A stretch of 54,755 nt of DNA from positions 1 through 54,755 of the forward strand of contig DAOOUW010000012.1 of NCBI GenBank assembly GCA_035390885.1, written 5' to 3'. The translations under genes were made by a program, and so were the position numbers. Numbering within the stretch: position 1 is the stretch's first letter; each line of letters starts with the position of its first letter. The notes under the pieces are model-generated. The model had not been told where the DNA came from. It searched no databases and saw only the letters and a list, made by a program, of their open reading frames with translations. Positions 1 to 8,052 of the stretch are shown here, piece after piece. The DNA is from JAOAFT01 sp035390885. GTDB lineage: Bacteria > Bacteroidota > Ignavibacteria > UBA10030.

Positions 1-2
1 AG

Positions 3-1394
3 CTGTTTAATACGGATTACATTACAATTTGTGCTGAAAGTGGACACAAACCAGTCTTTAAAAATATAGCATTCGTAGGTGCAAAATACTGGCGTATAAG
101 TGGAGTTACAGTGACACCATCGAGCGCACCGGAATATCAAAGAAACACTCTTATATTTATTGATTGGCATAATTGGTCAGGTCCAGTAACTTATATCACA
201 GTAGAAAACTGTTACTTGTATTCGGTTGAAGATGCATCACAATGGAATAACTCTCAATGGGATACTCTATCGTGTACTGCAATAACGTCAGAAGGAAAAC
301 ATGTAATTATTCGGAATAATTACTGTAAGAATGTGAACTTTGGTATAACATCAAGTGGTGATTCATGCCTTATCGAATATAATACAATAGAAAACTTTGC
401 AGGTGATGGATTAAGAGGACTTGGCGATTACAATGTTTTCCAGTACAACGTTGTTAAAAACTGTTATGCTGTCAACTCTAATCATGACGATGGTTTCCAA
501 TCTTGGTCTGTTAACGACAGTGGAGTTGTTGCAGTAGATACAGTATGGGGAATGGTGCTAAGGGGAAATGTTATCATAAACTATGAAGATCCGAACCAAC
601 CTTATAAAGGAGCGCTACAAGGCATTGGTTGTTTCGGTGGATTCTATGCAGATTGGATAGTTGAAAACAACGTTGTTATTGTTGATAATTATCATGGTAT
701 CACTTTAAGTGGTGCAATAAACTGCAGAATAATAAACAACACAGTTGCAGATATAGATACTCTCACAGATATGGGTCCATATATAAAGATTGTAAATCAT
801 AGATACGGCGGATTAAGTACAGGTTGTGTTATTAGGAATAACATTTACTATAGCACATTAATACACGAGGGGCAAGACCACAAAGTAGATCATAACTTAC
901 AGATAAAAGATTACCAAAATAATTACATGGATTTTTCTACTTTTGATCTTCGGCTGAAAAAAGGAAGTGCTGCCATCGATGCTGGAAGCAGTGAACTAGC
1001 TCCATCTATAGATGTAAGAGGTATTGCACGACCACAAGGTATAGGGTGGGATATAGGTGCTTATGAATACTTTGAGGATTCTCAAGTAGATGGAGAGGTA
1101 GACATTCCCAGAATAAGTAATTTATCTCAGAATTATCCCAACCCCTTCAACCCAAGAACAAAAATTACATATACCGTAGTAGAGACACGGCAAGCCGTGT
1201 TTCTACGTGTGTACGACATTCTCGGTCGTGAAATTGCTACATTGGTTGATGATATACAACCTGCAGGCACTTACGCAGTAGAATGGGATGGAACAAATTC
1301 GGCTGGTCAACACGTTAGCAGTGGCATATATTTTTATCAATTAAAAACAAGCAGTGGCTATTCAGCAACGAAGAAAATGCTATTACTAAAGTAA
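3..1394 (+). CDS. T9SS-secreted parallel beta-helix protein, 5' end outside window
   Basis: The reading frame is open from base 3, so the gene starts before the window; the GTG at 111 is only an internal codon. The visible 463 residues begin in a right-handed parallel beta-helix made of short N-N-x-V/I-rich rungs (for example IRNNYCKNV, VENNVVIVDN, CRIINNTVADI), as in pectate-lyase-like and other polysaccharide-acting proteins. Next comes the segment KGSAAIDAGSS...DVRGIARPQG...DIGAYEY, which commonly closes such helices (choice-of-anchor Q type). The last 90 residues are a T9SS type A sorting domain with the QNYPNPFNPRTKI signature and the ending GIYFYQLKTSSG...KKMLLLK. By family knowledge the protein is exported by Sec, crosses the outer membrane through T9SS and is surface-anchored or released. 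The substrate cannot be told from the visible part. Confidence 0.85.
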   Translation: MFNTDYITICAESGHKPVFKNIAFVGAKYWRISGVTVTPSSAPEYQRNTLIFIDWHNWSGPVTYITVENCYLYSVEDASQWNNSQWDTLSCTAITSEGKHVIIRNNYCKNVNFGITSSGDSCLIEYNTIENFAGDGLRGLGDYNVFQYNVVKNCYAVNSNHDDGFQSWSVNDSGVVAVDTVWGMVLRGNVIINYEDPNQPYKGALQGIGCFGGFYADWIVENNVVIVDNYHGITLSGAINCRIINNTVADIDTLTDMGPYIKIVNHRYGGLSTGCVIRNNIYYSTLIHEGQDHKVDHNLQIKDYQNNYMDFSTFDLRLKKGSAAIDAGSSELAPSIDVRGIARPQGIGWDIGAYEYFEDSQVDGEVDIPRISNLSQNYPNPFNPRTKITYTVVETRQAVFLRVYDILGREIATLVDDIQPAGTYAVEWDGTNSAGQHVSSGIYFYQLKTSSGYSATKKMLLLK

Positions 1395-1431
1395 TGATTC
1401 CAAATAACGAGGGAAGTATGAGCTGGAGAAT

Positions 1432-2151
1432 ATGAGGGTTATTTTTTTGTGAGTATAGTTTGTGTTTTTGCAGTATTCGCCTTTGCTCAGATAATTGTCG
1501 ATCATACAGTTGTAGACAAGTATGAACTTATTCTTCATAATTGGATAGATTTTAAAACAATGTGGGTGACAGTTCCAGGGGAATCGCATTCGTCTGAATG
1601 CAGGATAGGATTAAATTTACTTGAAGCAGTTGACAGTAGGTTTCAAGTTAATATTCAGGAATCAGGGACTCCCGAAGGTCCAACGAACCAGTATCTTTGA
1701 TTTTGTCGGGCAAGATGGTGTGATGTAAGCCATACTACAGGCTGGATTTACGCTTATGGTAAAGAAGATCGGTATACCAGCCGAACAGCGATTAATCAGA
1801 CAAAAGTTGGTATCACTTATTGTAAAGTACTACCTGTCCATTACTTTACGATATGGGATTTGGATGATGCCGGGATATGACCTGGCATAAGGGTGTTGGA
1901 GGAACTGAAGAACCTGTATATAGAACAAGGTGGGCTGGTTCTTCAGTAGGTGGACATGATGGAGATCTTCGCTGGAGTCTGGACGTAGAGGATTCCATTC
2001 TCACGGTAATCGAAGTTGCATGGCTGCCTACTTTCAAGCTACTGAGGAATATAGCAATCATTGTACAACAAATGGTTACCCTTCAAAATATTTTTTACTA
2101 CTTGTCCAATTGATGGTACAGGCAAAGAATTAGCATATCAACGATATTTAA
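1432..2151 (+). pseudogene. Decayed secreted SGNH-like protein gene, several frameshifts
   Basis: Protein similarity continues across this stretch only if the frame is changed several times. ATG 1432 starts a signal peptide that breaks at a T7 run (1442-1448) and resumes as VSIVCVFAVFAFAQ. Then follow IIVDHTVVDKYELI..., FDFVGQDG in another frame after about 1685, WCDVSHTTGWIYAYG in a third, MTWHKGVGG...YRTRWAGSSVGG (1877 on), and finally QATEEYSNHCTTNGYPSK, FFTTCPIDG and YQRYL (about 2030-2150). The order and wording fit a family of Bacteroidota secreted proteins related to SGNH hydrolases that I recognise by memory only. The gene ends abruptly where the insertion-sequence remnant begins at 2152. 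At least four frame changes make one sequencing slip an insufficient explanation. Confidence 0.7.
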
Positions 2152-2435
2152 CCCAGAATATGCAATAATGGAGGAAACAGTAGCGTATTATATTGTCAGC
2201 GATCAGATGCAGAGAATCGGATCAAAGAACTCAAAGAGGCTTTTGCAGTGAATAGTTTTTGTTTGAAGAAATTTTTGGCAACTGCTTTGCATTAAGAAGT
2301 TGGATAAGCACACATTCATGGAAGAAGGTTCTCAAACTCTCTGTATCAGGCGCTAAAAGGCAGTGGATAGATGGTCTGTTCTCGAAAGTTACCTCTTTTG
2401 ACCCCCCTTTTCTTGTTTCTAATACATAATCTGGG
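2152..2435 (+). mobile_element. IS1380-family remnant with both terminal inverted repeats
   Basis: The left end (CCCAGAATATGCAATAATGG, 2152-2171) and the right end (reverse complement CCCAGATTATGTATTAGAAA, 2416-2435) form an imperfect inverted repeat. Between them lies only the C-terminal part of a transposase. CQRSDAENRIKELKEAF and FCLKKFLAT are encoded from 2194, ending at a TAA at 2293; KKVLKLSVSGAKRQWIDGLF follows in the next frame, with the frame ending at TAA 2427-2429. The NQRxDAENRIKELK and KxVLKLxxxxKRxWxxGLF patterns are those of IS1380-type DDE transposases. Most of the roughly 1.3 kb transposase gene is deleted. The five bases on either side (TTTAA and AATAG) do not match, so no target duplication is visible. 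It interrupts the upstream pseudogene. Confidence 0.75.
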
Positions 2436-2444
2436 AATAGAGAA

Positions 2445-2473
2445 TTGATATTAACCTAAAAAAATATTATTGT
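2445..2473 (+). promoter_or_regulatory. Candidate sigma-70 promoter for the lipoprotein gene
   Basis: TTGATA (2445-2450), a 17-base spacer and TATTGT (2468-2473) lie 25 bases before the ATG at 2498, just outside the insertion-sequence remnant. The -10 box is a poor match, so this is tentative. Confidence 0.3.
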
Positions 2474-2497
2474 CTTACACATAAATTGATAAACAAA

Positions 2498-3085
2498 ATG
2501 CGATTCCGCTTAATAACAATTTTTCTATTTATTTTGATTCTTTTTCCTTCTTGCAAACACAAGCAACCCACACTCGACAAGAATATAAAGAATCAGACCG
2601 AATTTGAATCCAGTGAGACAAACGAGATTCCTGAACCTTCTGTGTCGCTCGATTCTTTAGCTCGATTTTTCAAGCTAAACTATGACATTCTTCCAACTAA
2701 AATTCTACAAAAGTATGGATCACCAATGAGCATTGATTCAACTCGAATTCAGAATGTACATACTGGCGAAGAAGAGGATTTCATCTATACATTCAAATAT
2801 CCCGACAAAACAATCATTTTCTATTACGCCACTAAAATACACCAATATTTCCTCGAACTCGTAGAATTACGCGACGTCAATGCGCTTGCATCTTTTGGAT
2901 TTACAAACGAGGTAACGCCTGAAATACTGCATCAATTAGTAGGTCAGGAAACGGCTGTGCACCAAACGCCAGAAAATGACCTCCTTTATCAGTACTCCCT
3001 CCGCCATGATGTCGAGGAATATATTTTCTTCATCTTCCGTAACGACAAACTCGTTAGCATTCAATACCAACCTTATCTTGATTAA
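2498..3085 (+). CDS. Hypothetical lipoprotein
   Basis: The protein has 195 residues. The ATG at 2498 is chosen over the upstream TTG at 2486 because it gives a compact signal: MRFRLITIFLFILILFPSC, a positively charged start, a hydrophobic core and the lipobox FPSC. It is therefore expected to be a lipid-anchored envelope protein with Cys19 as first mature residue. The rest is a polar alpha/beta domain without cysteines, including the stretch KYGSPMSIDSTRIQNVHTGE and a C-terminal FFIFRNDKLVSIQY. The charge pattern recalls small SmpA/BLIP-like lipoproteins that start with an ILQKYGxP-type turn, but I cannot assign a family. It stands alone between mobile-element debris and the convergent translation cluster. 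Confidence 0.7.
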   Translation: MRFRLITIFLFILILFPSCKHKQPTLDKNIKNQTEFESSETNEIPEPSVSLDSLARFFKLNYDILPTKILQKYGSPMSIDSTRIQNVHTGEEEDFIYTFKYPDKTIIFYYATKIHQYFLELVELRDVNALASFGFTNEVTPEILHQLVGQETAVHQTPENDLLYQYSLRHDVEEYIFFIFRNDKLVSIQYQPYLD

Positions 3086-3213
3086 CTCGAATATTACATT
3101 AAGTTCAATCTAAGACTATGGAATAGGACTCCATTCAAAAAGTAAGTGGCGAGGGATACTACTGATTCAGAAAGGACTGTTGTCAGAACAATGGTTGAGA
3201 ACTAAAAATTTGG

Positions 3214-4053
3214 TCAATTGATATTCTGCTCCGCTTCATTCTCAGGAGGTAAATCGAAGAATCGTAACTCTGGCACATCCTGAAGAGCGCCATGGAAAAA
3301 GGCATAATGAAAAAAATCCTCGACGCTTTGTTCTTGTTCCTCGCCAAAATCATATGAGAAAGCGGAGAAATACGATTTTAAGGAATTAACAGGCAATCGA
3401 TACCGAAGCGCCAAAGCTTCTGAAATTTGAGGAAGAAGCAATACCCCCTCTTTTTTTGCACGTAATAACTCCTTTGCCTCGTCTTCACTCAATTCCTCTT
3501 CACGTCCGACCCAAAACCCATGGACGTACGGTAAATCTGTTAAATCAATCCACTCTTCCACTAAATCAAGCGCAAAGACATTATCAGGAATAACAAGAGT
3601 CGGAGGCGACTGAACCACGAGTGCAGCATCTGCCTTTGCCAGCATTTCATCAACATTCGGCATCATTGGTAAATATTGAACTGATGATGATGAAAGATTT
3701 CGATATTTCTCTTCCAGAATAATTTTTGCAAGAATAATCTCAGATGTAAATCGTATATCAACCGCGATACGTGAGATATCGCTAACATTGTGATTAATAA
3801 GGAGGAGAATCGTTTGAGAAGGCTGCTTTGATGAAACACTAATATCAGGCACTATACAGTAATCAGCGCCATGCCGAGCATAATCGATAGGAGAAAGAAA
3901 AGCGCTCCGAAGATTATTGGAGCGCTCGCTAAATAAAACTGAATTCCTTGAAGGAATATCGTATACAAGTTCAAGGTCGGATTGCGCCTTCTCTAAACCA
4001 TAAAGTAACGGTTGGAGATAACACAAATCGTGAACGGCAATACGAGATTTCAT
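3214..4053 (-). CDS. mqnA: MqnA/MqnD-family menaquinone biosynthesis protein (probable chorismate dehydratase)
   Basis: The 279-residue protein has the periplasmic-binding-protein-like fold of the VitK2_biosynth family (PF02621). The N-terminus KSRIAVHDLCYLQPLLYGLE corresponds to the RIGAVSYLNTxPLxYGL opening of MqnA, and LLINHNVSDISRIAVDIRFTSE plus LVEEWIDLTDLPYVHGFW are the usual middle motifs. MqnA removes water from chorismate, the first step of the futalosine route to menaquinone. MqnD shares the fold, so the exact step is inferred from the N-terminal wording and length. The start is the ATG whose A is the last base of the rplS stop (TGATG), which implies translational coupling. Its place at the end of a translation operon is unusual, and no other mqn gene lies in the window. 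Confidence 0.7.
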   Translation of the reverse strand: MKSRIAVHDLCYLQPLLYGLEKAQSDLELVYDIPSRNSVLFSERSNNLRSAFLSPIDYARHGADYCIVPDISVSSKQPSQTILLLINHNVSDISRIAVDIRFTSEIILAKIILEEKYRNLSSSSVQYLPMMPNVDEMLAKADAALVVQSPPTLVIPDNVFALDLVEEWIDLTDLPYVHGFWVGREEELSEDEAKELLRAKKEGVLLLPQISEALALRYRLPVNSLKSYFSAFSYDFGEEQEQSVEDFFHYAFFHGALQDVPELRFFDLPPENEAEQNIN

Positions 4054-4394
4054 CAAGCATTTGTTTTCTGAGCTACTGCTTTTGCAGCCAACTTCCGAAC
4101 ATAGTACAATTTAGCTCGTCGTACTTTCCCTGCCTTCACTTTTTCAATTTTAGCAATGCGCGGTGAATGTAAAGGAAAGATACGTTCAACGCCTACTCCA
4201 TCAGAAATTTTTCGTACCGTAAACGTCTCATTGATTCCTGAACCCCTTCGACTAATAACAATTCCCTGAAAATCCTGAATACGTTCTTTATCGCCTTCTT
4301 TTACAATTACACGAACGTTTACTGTATCGCCTGGCTTAAAGTCGGGAATATCATTCTTTAGCTGAGTCGCTTCTACTATTTTGATTTTATCCAT
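4053..4394 (-). CDS. rplS: 50S ribosomal protein L19
   Basis: The 113-residue protein matches L19 in full length: FKPGDTVNVRVIVKEGDKER, the QDFQGIVISRRGSGINETFT strand pair, VERIFPLHSPRI and the basic tail KAGKVRRAKLYYVRKL. L19 sits at the 30S-50S interface. It is the fifth gene after ffh in the conserved order rpsP-khpA-rimM-trmD-rplS and is followed by an overlapping mqnA-like gene. It lies 36 bases after trmD. Confidence 0.97.
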   Translation of the reverse strand: MDKIKIVEATQLKNDIPDFKPGDTVNVRVIVKEGDKERIQDFQGIVISRRGSGINETFTVRKISDGVGVERIFPLHSPRIAKIEKVKAGKVRRAKLYYVRKLAAKAVAQKTNA

Positions 4395-4430
4395 CGTTGT
4401 AATAACTCCATTTGTAAATAAAAATTTAAT

Positions 4431-5111
4431 CTATTTTTTCTTTTCTAATTGCTTCTGAAATACTTCTGTTCGCTGAATCCGTTGCTCCATTCTCCACTTT
4501 TCTATCTTATCGTGATCGCCTGATAACAGGACATCCGGCACTTTTAATCCACGGTATTCCGGAGGTCGAGTGTACATCGGAGAACCTACTAAATCCTCTA
4601 CAAACGAATCGCTCAACGCTGACTCGCCATCGTGGATAGCGCCTGGTATCAAACGCACCATCGCATCGACAATGACTGCTGCCGGAAGTTCACCGCCTGT
4701 TAGAACATATTGCCCTATCGATATTTCCCGTGTAGCGAGTCCATCTCGCACTCGTTGATCAACGCCTTTATAGTGCCCGCAGAGCAGCATGATGTTCTGT
4801 TTCAACGATAATTCAATTGCAAGCTTTTGTGTAAAAATTTCGCCATCTGCAGATAAAAAAATAATCTCATCATACTTTCGTTGCGATTTCAACAAATCAA
4901 CACATTCAAAGAACGGTTCTGGCTTGAGGATCATTCCCGCTCCGCCGCCATAGGGAGTATCATCGATAGTCCGATGCTTGTCGTGAGTAAACTCCCGCAA
5001 ATCGTGAATTACTATTTCAACAATTTTATTTTCCTGTGCACGTTTCAGAATGCTTTCTTGAAAAGGACTTTCTAACAAACGCGGCAGACCAGTAACAATA
5101 TCAATTCTCAT
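4431..5111 (-). CDS. trmD: tRNA (guanine-N1)-methyltransferase TrmD
   Basis: The 226-residue protein is a complete TrmD, which methylates G37 of tRNAs such as tRNA-Pro and prevents +1 frameshifting. Visible motifs are the start MRIDIVTGLP, the loop DDTPYGGGAGMILKPEP, the trefoil-knot AdoMet-binding segments LLCGHYKGVDQRV and EISIGQYVLTGGELPA, and the C-terminal SPMYTRPPEYRGLKVPDVLL segment. Its ATG shares a base with the rimM stop at 5111. The tRNA-Pro(UGG) at 28697, with G at position 37, is an expected substrate. Confidence 0.97.
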   Translation of the reverse strand: MRIDIVTGLPRLLESPFQESILKRAQENKIVEIVIHDLREFTHDKHRTIDDTPYGGGAGMILKPEPFFECVDLLKSQRKYDEIIFLSADGEIFTQKLAIELSLKQNIMLLCGHYKGVDQRVRDGLATREISIGQYVLTGGELPAAVIVDAMVRLIPGAIHDGESALSDSFVEDLVGSPMYTRPPEYRGLKVPDVLLSGDHDKIEKWRMEQRIQRTEVFQKQLEKKK

Positions 5112-5617
5112 TACTCGAGTAATCCATCGACAACATGAATGATGATGCGTTTCATATCTACATCTACTTTCCGTATAAACAATTTAACAGCCGGTACCAT
5201 CACAGTTCTAGTTTCTGTGGATACAAGCCATATATCATTAGCCGTCAACGTAAATACATCGGTTACCCTCCCGATGTACGAACCGCATTCATCATATACA
5301 CTGCAACCAATAATGGAATCTATATAGTAAGATCCATCTTGCAGCGGAATTCGTTCTTCCTGTCTAATAAAAACGAACGCATTCCTTAACGCATCAACAT
5401 CCTCAATGGAGTTGATTGCATCAACTGAGAGTACAATTGTGTCCGCAGAAATTCGTACACTTGAAACACTGTACTCAGCAACGCTATCAGCAGAAGCGCC
5501 TATCCACACCGACCTGAGCTTCTCAAATCGTCCGGGGACATCGGTAAGCGATTGAATTTTCATCGCTCCACGAGTACCCACAGATTTTAGGATTTTACCT
5601 ATTGCAACAAATTCCAT
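5111..5617 (-). CDS. rimM: Ribosome maturation factor RimM
   Basis: The 168-residue protein has the two-domain RimM layout: an N-terminal barrel starting FVAIGKILKSVGTRGAMKIQ, and a C-terminal PRC barrel around SYYIDSIIGCSVYDECGSYI to VPAVKLFIRKVDVDMKRI. RimM binds S19 and helps mature the 30S head. It sits between khpA and trmD as in most bacteria. The middle of the protein is more divergent than the flanking ribosomal proteins, which is normal for this family. Confidence 0.93.
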   Translation of the reverse strand: MEFVAIGKILKSVGTRGAMKIQSLTDVPGRFEKLRSVWIGASADSVAEYSVSSVRISADTIVLSVDAINSIEDVDALRNAFVFIRQEERIPLQDGSYYIDSIIGCSVYDECGSYIGRVTDVFTLTANDIWLVSTETRTVMVPAVKLFIRKVDVDMKRIIIHVVDGLLE

Positions 5618-5653
5618 CGCTCCAGTATCGTCGGCAGAAGGCGCTTGCGCGAA

Positions 5654-5884
5654 TTACCCAATAATGTCGAGTACTACCCGCTTTCCCTCTTTTGCCGCAA
5701 CTGCTCGTAACAGAACGCGCACAGCAGAAGCCGTCTTTCCACCACGACCGATAACTTTACCAACGTCGCCTTCCGCTACTCTGAGTTTGAAGATCAACTT
5801 TCCGTCCTTCTCTTCAGACTCGATTGAAATTTGATCCGGATGATCAACAAGATGTTTTGCGACAAATTCCAGAAATTCCTTCAT
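5654..5884 (-). CDS. khpA: KH-domain RNA-binding protein KhpA
   Basis: The 76-residue protein begins MKEFLEFVAKHLVDHPDQ and contains one KH domain with the GxxG loop GRGG at about residues 46-49 (GKVIGRGGKTASAVR). KhpA is a small RNA chaperone that pairs with KhpB in many bacteria. The ATG at 5884 is preferred over the in-frame GTG four codons upstream because it has a GGTGG-type ribosome site at normal distance and gives the family's usual N-terminus. It is encoded between rpsP and rimM. Confidence 0.93.
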   Translation of the reverse strand: MKEFLEFVAKHLVDHPDQISIESEEKDGKLIFKLRVAEGDVGKVIGRGGKTASAVRVLLRAVAAKEGKRVVLDIIG

Positions 5885-6025
5885 GGTTCCACCCACCTTC
5901 TGAATTTTGTGAATAGTTTTCGTGCTTTCATACTCACGATAACTTATCCAGTTTGCGGAAACATTGCCAGAACGTTACTGCTGTCCTGACGGTTATTTAC
6001 AAGTATTTCAATGTACAACGACACT

Positions 6026-6457
6026 CTATTGTTCAGCCGCAGGCGAGACAGCAGGTTGTTGCTGCTCAGTTGCTTCGACCGAAACTTGTTTCTTTTGCTT
6101 CCTGCGCAACTTACGCTCAGCTTCTCGCTTTACTTTATCTTCCTGCAACATTCTCCATCGTTCCATGACTTTCTGAATGGTTTCCTCATCTTTACCCTGG
6201 CGAAGTAAAGTCCAGTGCAACCAAAAACCATTTCGTTTGAGAAGCGAACGCACGGTATCACTCGGCTGTGCGCCTTTTCTGAGCCATGATTCGATTCTCG
6301 CCTCGTTCATTGTAACACTAATTGGATTTGTGTGAGGATTATACTGTCCCAACGCTTCCAGATAACCACCATTACGTGGAGAACGAGAATCTGTTGCAAC
6401 AATTTTATAGACAGGATATTTCTTTTTCCCTTCCCGTCGTAACCGAATTTTAACCAC
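6026..6457 (-). CDS. rpsP: 30S ribosomal protein S16
   Basis: The 143-residue protein starts with GTG (VKIRLRREGKKKYPVYKIV) preceded by AGGAG. It carries the S16 core SRSPRNGGYLEALGQYNP and a C-terminal lysine/arginine-rich helix ending in a glutamine/alanine-rich tail (about residues 105-143). Such tails are common in S16 of this supergroup. It lies 58 bases downstream of ffh and probably shares its transcript. Confidence 0.96.
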   Translation of the reverse strand: MVKIRLRREGKKKYPVYKIVATDSRSPRNGGYLEALGQYNPHTNPISVTMNEARIESWLRKGAQPSDTVRSLLKRNGFWLHWTLLRQGKDEETIQKVMERWRMLQEDKVKREAERKLRRKQKKQVSVEATEQQQPAVSPAAEQ

Positions 6458-6515
6458 TGTTCTATACTCCTACTTTAGTAATAATATAAACAAATTGTAT
6501 TCTCAAAATAAAAAT

Positions 6516-7841
6516 TTATTGTGGAACATGCATGCCACGGAACGTTCGCTTCATCGAACCCTTACCAAATTTCTTCATCATCTTCTGCATTTCTTCGAAC
6601 TGCTTCAACAACCGATTTACTTCCTGCACTGTTGTTCCACTGCCTTGAGCAATTCTACGCCTGCGGCTTCCATTAATAATTCCTGGACGTTGACGTTCTT
6701 CCTTTGTCATCGATTGAATAATTGCTTCGATTCGAACAAGACTCTTGTCATCAACGGTAACATTAGCTGGAATTTTATTCATTCCAGGAATCATTCCTAT
6801 CACTTGACTCAACGGTCCCATCTTTTTTATTTCATGCAATTGCTCAAGAAAATCTTCAAAAGTAAATTGCGCTTTGCGCAGCTTCTCTTCCAGTTTCTCC
6901 GCTTTCTTTTCGTCGAACTGCTCTTGAGCTTTTTCAACAAGCGTAACAATATCTCCCATTCCAAGGATACGGGAAGCAATTCTATCAGGATAGAAAGGCT
7001 CAAGCGCTTCAATCTTTTCACCAGTGCCAATAAATTTGATTGGTTTTCCCACTACAGCGCGAATCGAAAGCGCTGCACCGCCTCGACTATCGCCATCCAT
7101 TTTTGTCATAACAATTCCATCGAAATGGAGACGATCATGAAAGACTTTTGCAACATTCACTGCATCCTGACCTGTCATCGCATCAACAACAAAGAGCGTT
7201 TCATGAGGATGCACAGCATCTCGTACAGATTCAACCTCTTTCATCATTTCTTCATCAATGTGAAGACGGCCAGCAGTATCAATAATAACAACATCACGAA
7301 CATTTTTTCGTGCATGGTCAACGGAAGTATTCGCAATAGTTACTGCATCCGAACCACGCATAGCAAAAACCGGCGCCTGTATTTGAGCGCCTAATGTTTC
7401 TAACTGATCAATAGCTGCTGGACGATGAATATCTGCGGCAACAAGGAGTGGCAATCTGCCTTTGGATTTCAAATAGTAAGCAAGTTTCGCACAGAAAGTT
7501 GTTTTCCCAGAACCTTGAAGTCCGGCTACCAATATAATTGTTGGAGGAAATGGAGCCTGCGCAATATCAGCGTGGGAGACACCCAACAACTTAACCATCT
7601 CATCGTTCACGATTTTGACAATGAGCTGACCCGGTGTTATACTCGATAACACTTCTTGACCAATTGCGCGTGCCTGAACATCCGCAATAAATTGCTTGGC
7701 AACCTTATAGTTTACGTCAGCGTCAAGCAAAGCACGACGAACCTCTCGCAGCGCCTCTTCGATGTTTTGGGGAGTAAGTTTTCCCTGACCTCGAAGTTTC
7801 TTAAACGCATTTTCTAATTTTTGAGTTAAATTCTCAAACAT
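6516..7841 (-). CDS. ffh: Signal recognition particle protein Ffh
   Basis: The 441-residue protein is a complete SRP54/Ffh. It has an N-terminal helical bundle (MFENLTQKLENAFKKLRG on), the NG GTPase domain with P-loop GLQGSGKTT (residues 107-115), DTAGRLHIDEEMMKE and TKMDGDSRGGAALS, and the methionine-rich M domain with the RNA-binding SRRRRIAQGSGTTVQEVN. It binds signal sequences and the SRP RNA and targets nascent proteins to SecYEG. The ATG at 7841 is chosen because residues upstream of it (MCHIGFVK) are not part of the family. No SRP RNA gene was recognised upstream. Confidence 0.96.
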   Translation of the reverse strand: MFENLTQKLENAFKKLRGQGKLTPQNIEEALREVRRALLDADVNYKVAKQFIADVQARAIGQEVLSSITPGQLIVKIVNDEMVKLLGVSHADIAQAPFPPTIILVAGLQGSGKTTFCAKLAYYLKSKGRLPLLVAADIHRPAAIDQLETLGAQIQAPVFAMRGSDAVTIANTSVDHARKNVRDVVIIDTAGRLHIDEEMMKEVESVRDAVHPHETLFVVDAMTGQDAVNVAKVFHDRLHFDGIVMTKMDGDSRGGAALSIRAVVGKPIKFIGTGEKIEALEPFYPDRIASRILGMGDIVTLVEKAQEQFDEKKAEKLEEKLRKAQFTFEDFLEQLHEIKKMGPLSQVIGMIPGMNKIPANVTVDDKSLVRIEAIIQSMTKEERQRPGIINGSRRRRIAQGSGTTVQEVNRLLKQFEEMQKMMKKFGKGSMKRTFRGMHVPQ

Positions 7842-7867
7842 TTTCACAAAACCTATATGACACAAAA

Positions 7868-7902
7868 ACTTCCTTACTCTTCTTTTTGAAGATTTAGGAA
7901 GT
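7868..7902 (-). terminator. Terminator-like hairpin 26 bases before ffh
   Basis: ACTTCCT (7868-7874) pairs with AGGAAGT (7896-7902), with an inner TCTTC/GAAGA stem and a five-base loop. Read on the minus strand it is followed by TTTTTGTG. It could end an upstream transcript or act as an attenuator in the ffh leader. Confidence 0.45.
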
Positions 7903-8031
7903 CTTTTACGGATTAAAAAATAGCAAAAAAACGTATGGTAAGCAAGAAATGAAAACTAAAAATAAAGAGCAATTGCCAATAACAGTGGGCAGGTTTAGAA
8001 GTGAAATATGCTCCCTATCAAGTTACGTGTA

Positions 8032-8052
8032 TCCAAATTATGAATTAGAAAC
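8032..8052 (-). repeat. Lone terminal-repeat match of the MITE/IS1380-like family
   Basis: TCCAAATTATGAATTAGAAA (8032-8051) differs at one base in 20 from the inverted right end of the element at 22909-23107, and its continuation ACTGTAAGAG resembles that of the element at 33184-33374. No matching second end was found in the following 380 bases, so this would be a solo or degraded end. Confidence 0.4.

Noticed and set aside
2147..2440. Target-site duplication around the IS1380 remnant
   Set aside because: The flanking five bases TTTAA and AATAG do not match, so none is claimed.
6495..7394. A 299-residue plus-strand frame opposite ffh
   Set aside because: It is antisense to the conserved GTPase and M domains of Ffh; the product is His/Asn/Ser-rich with no family resemblance.
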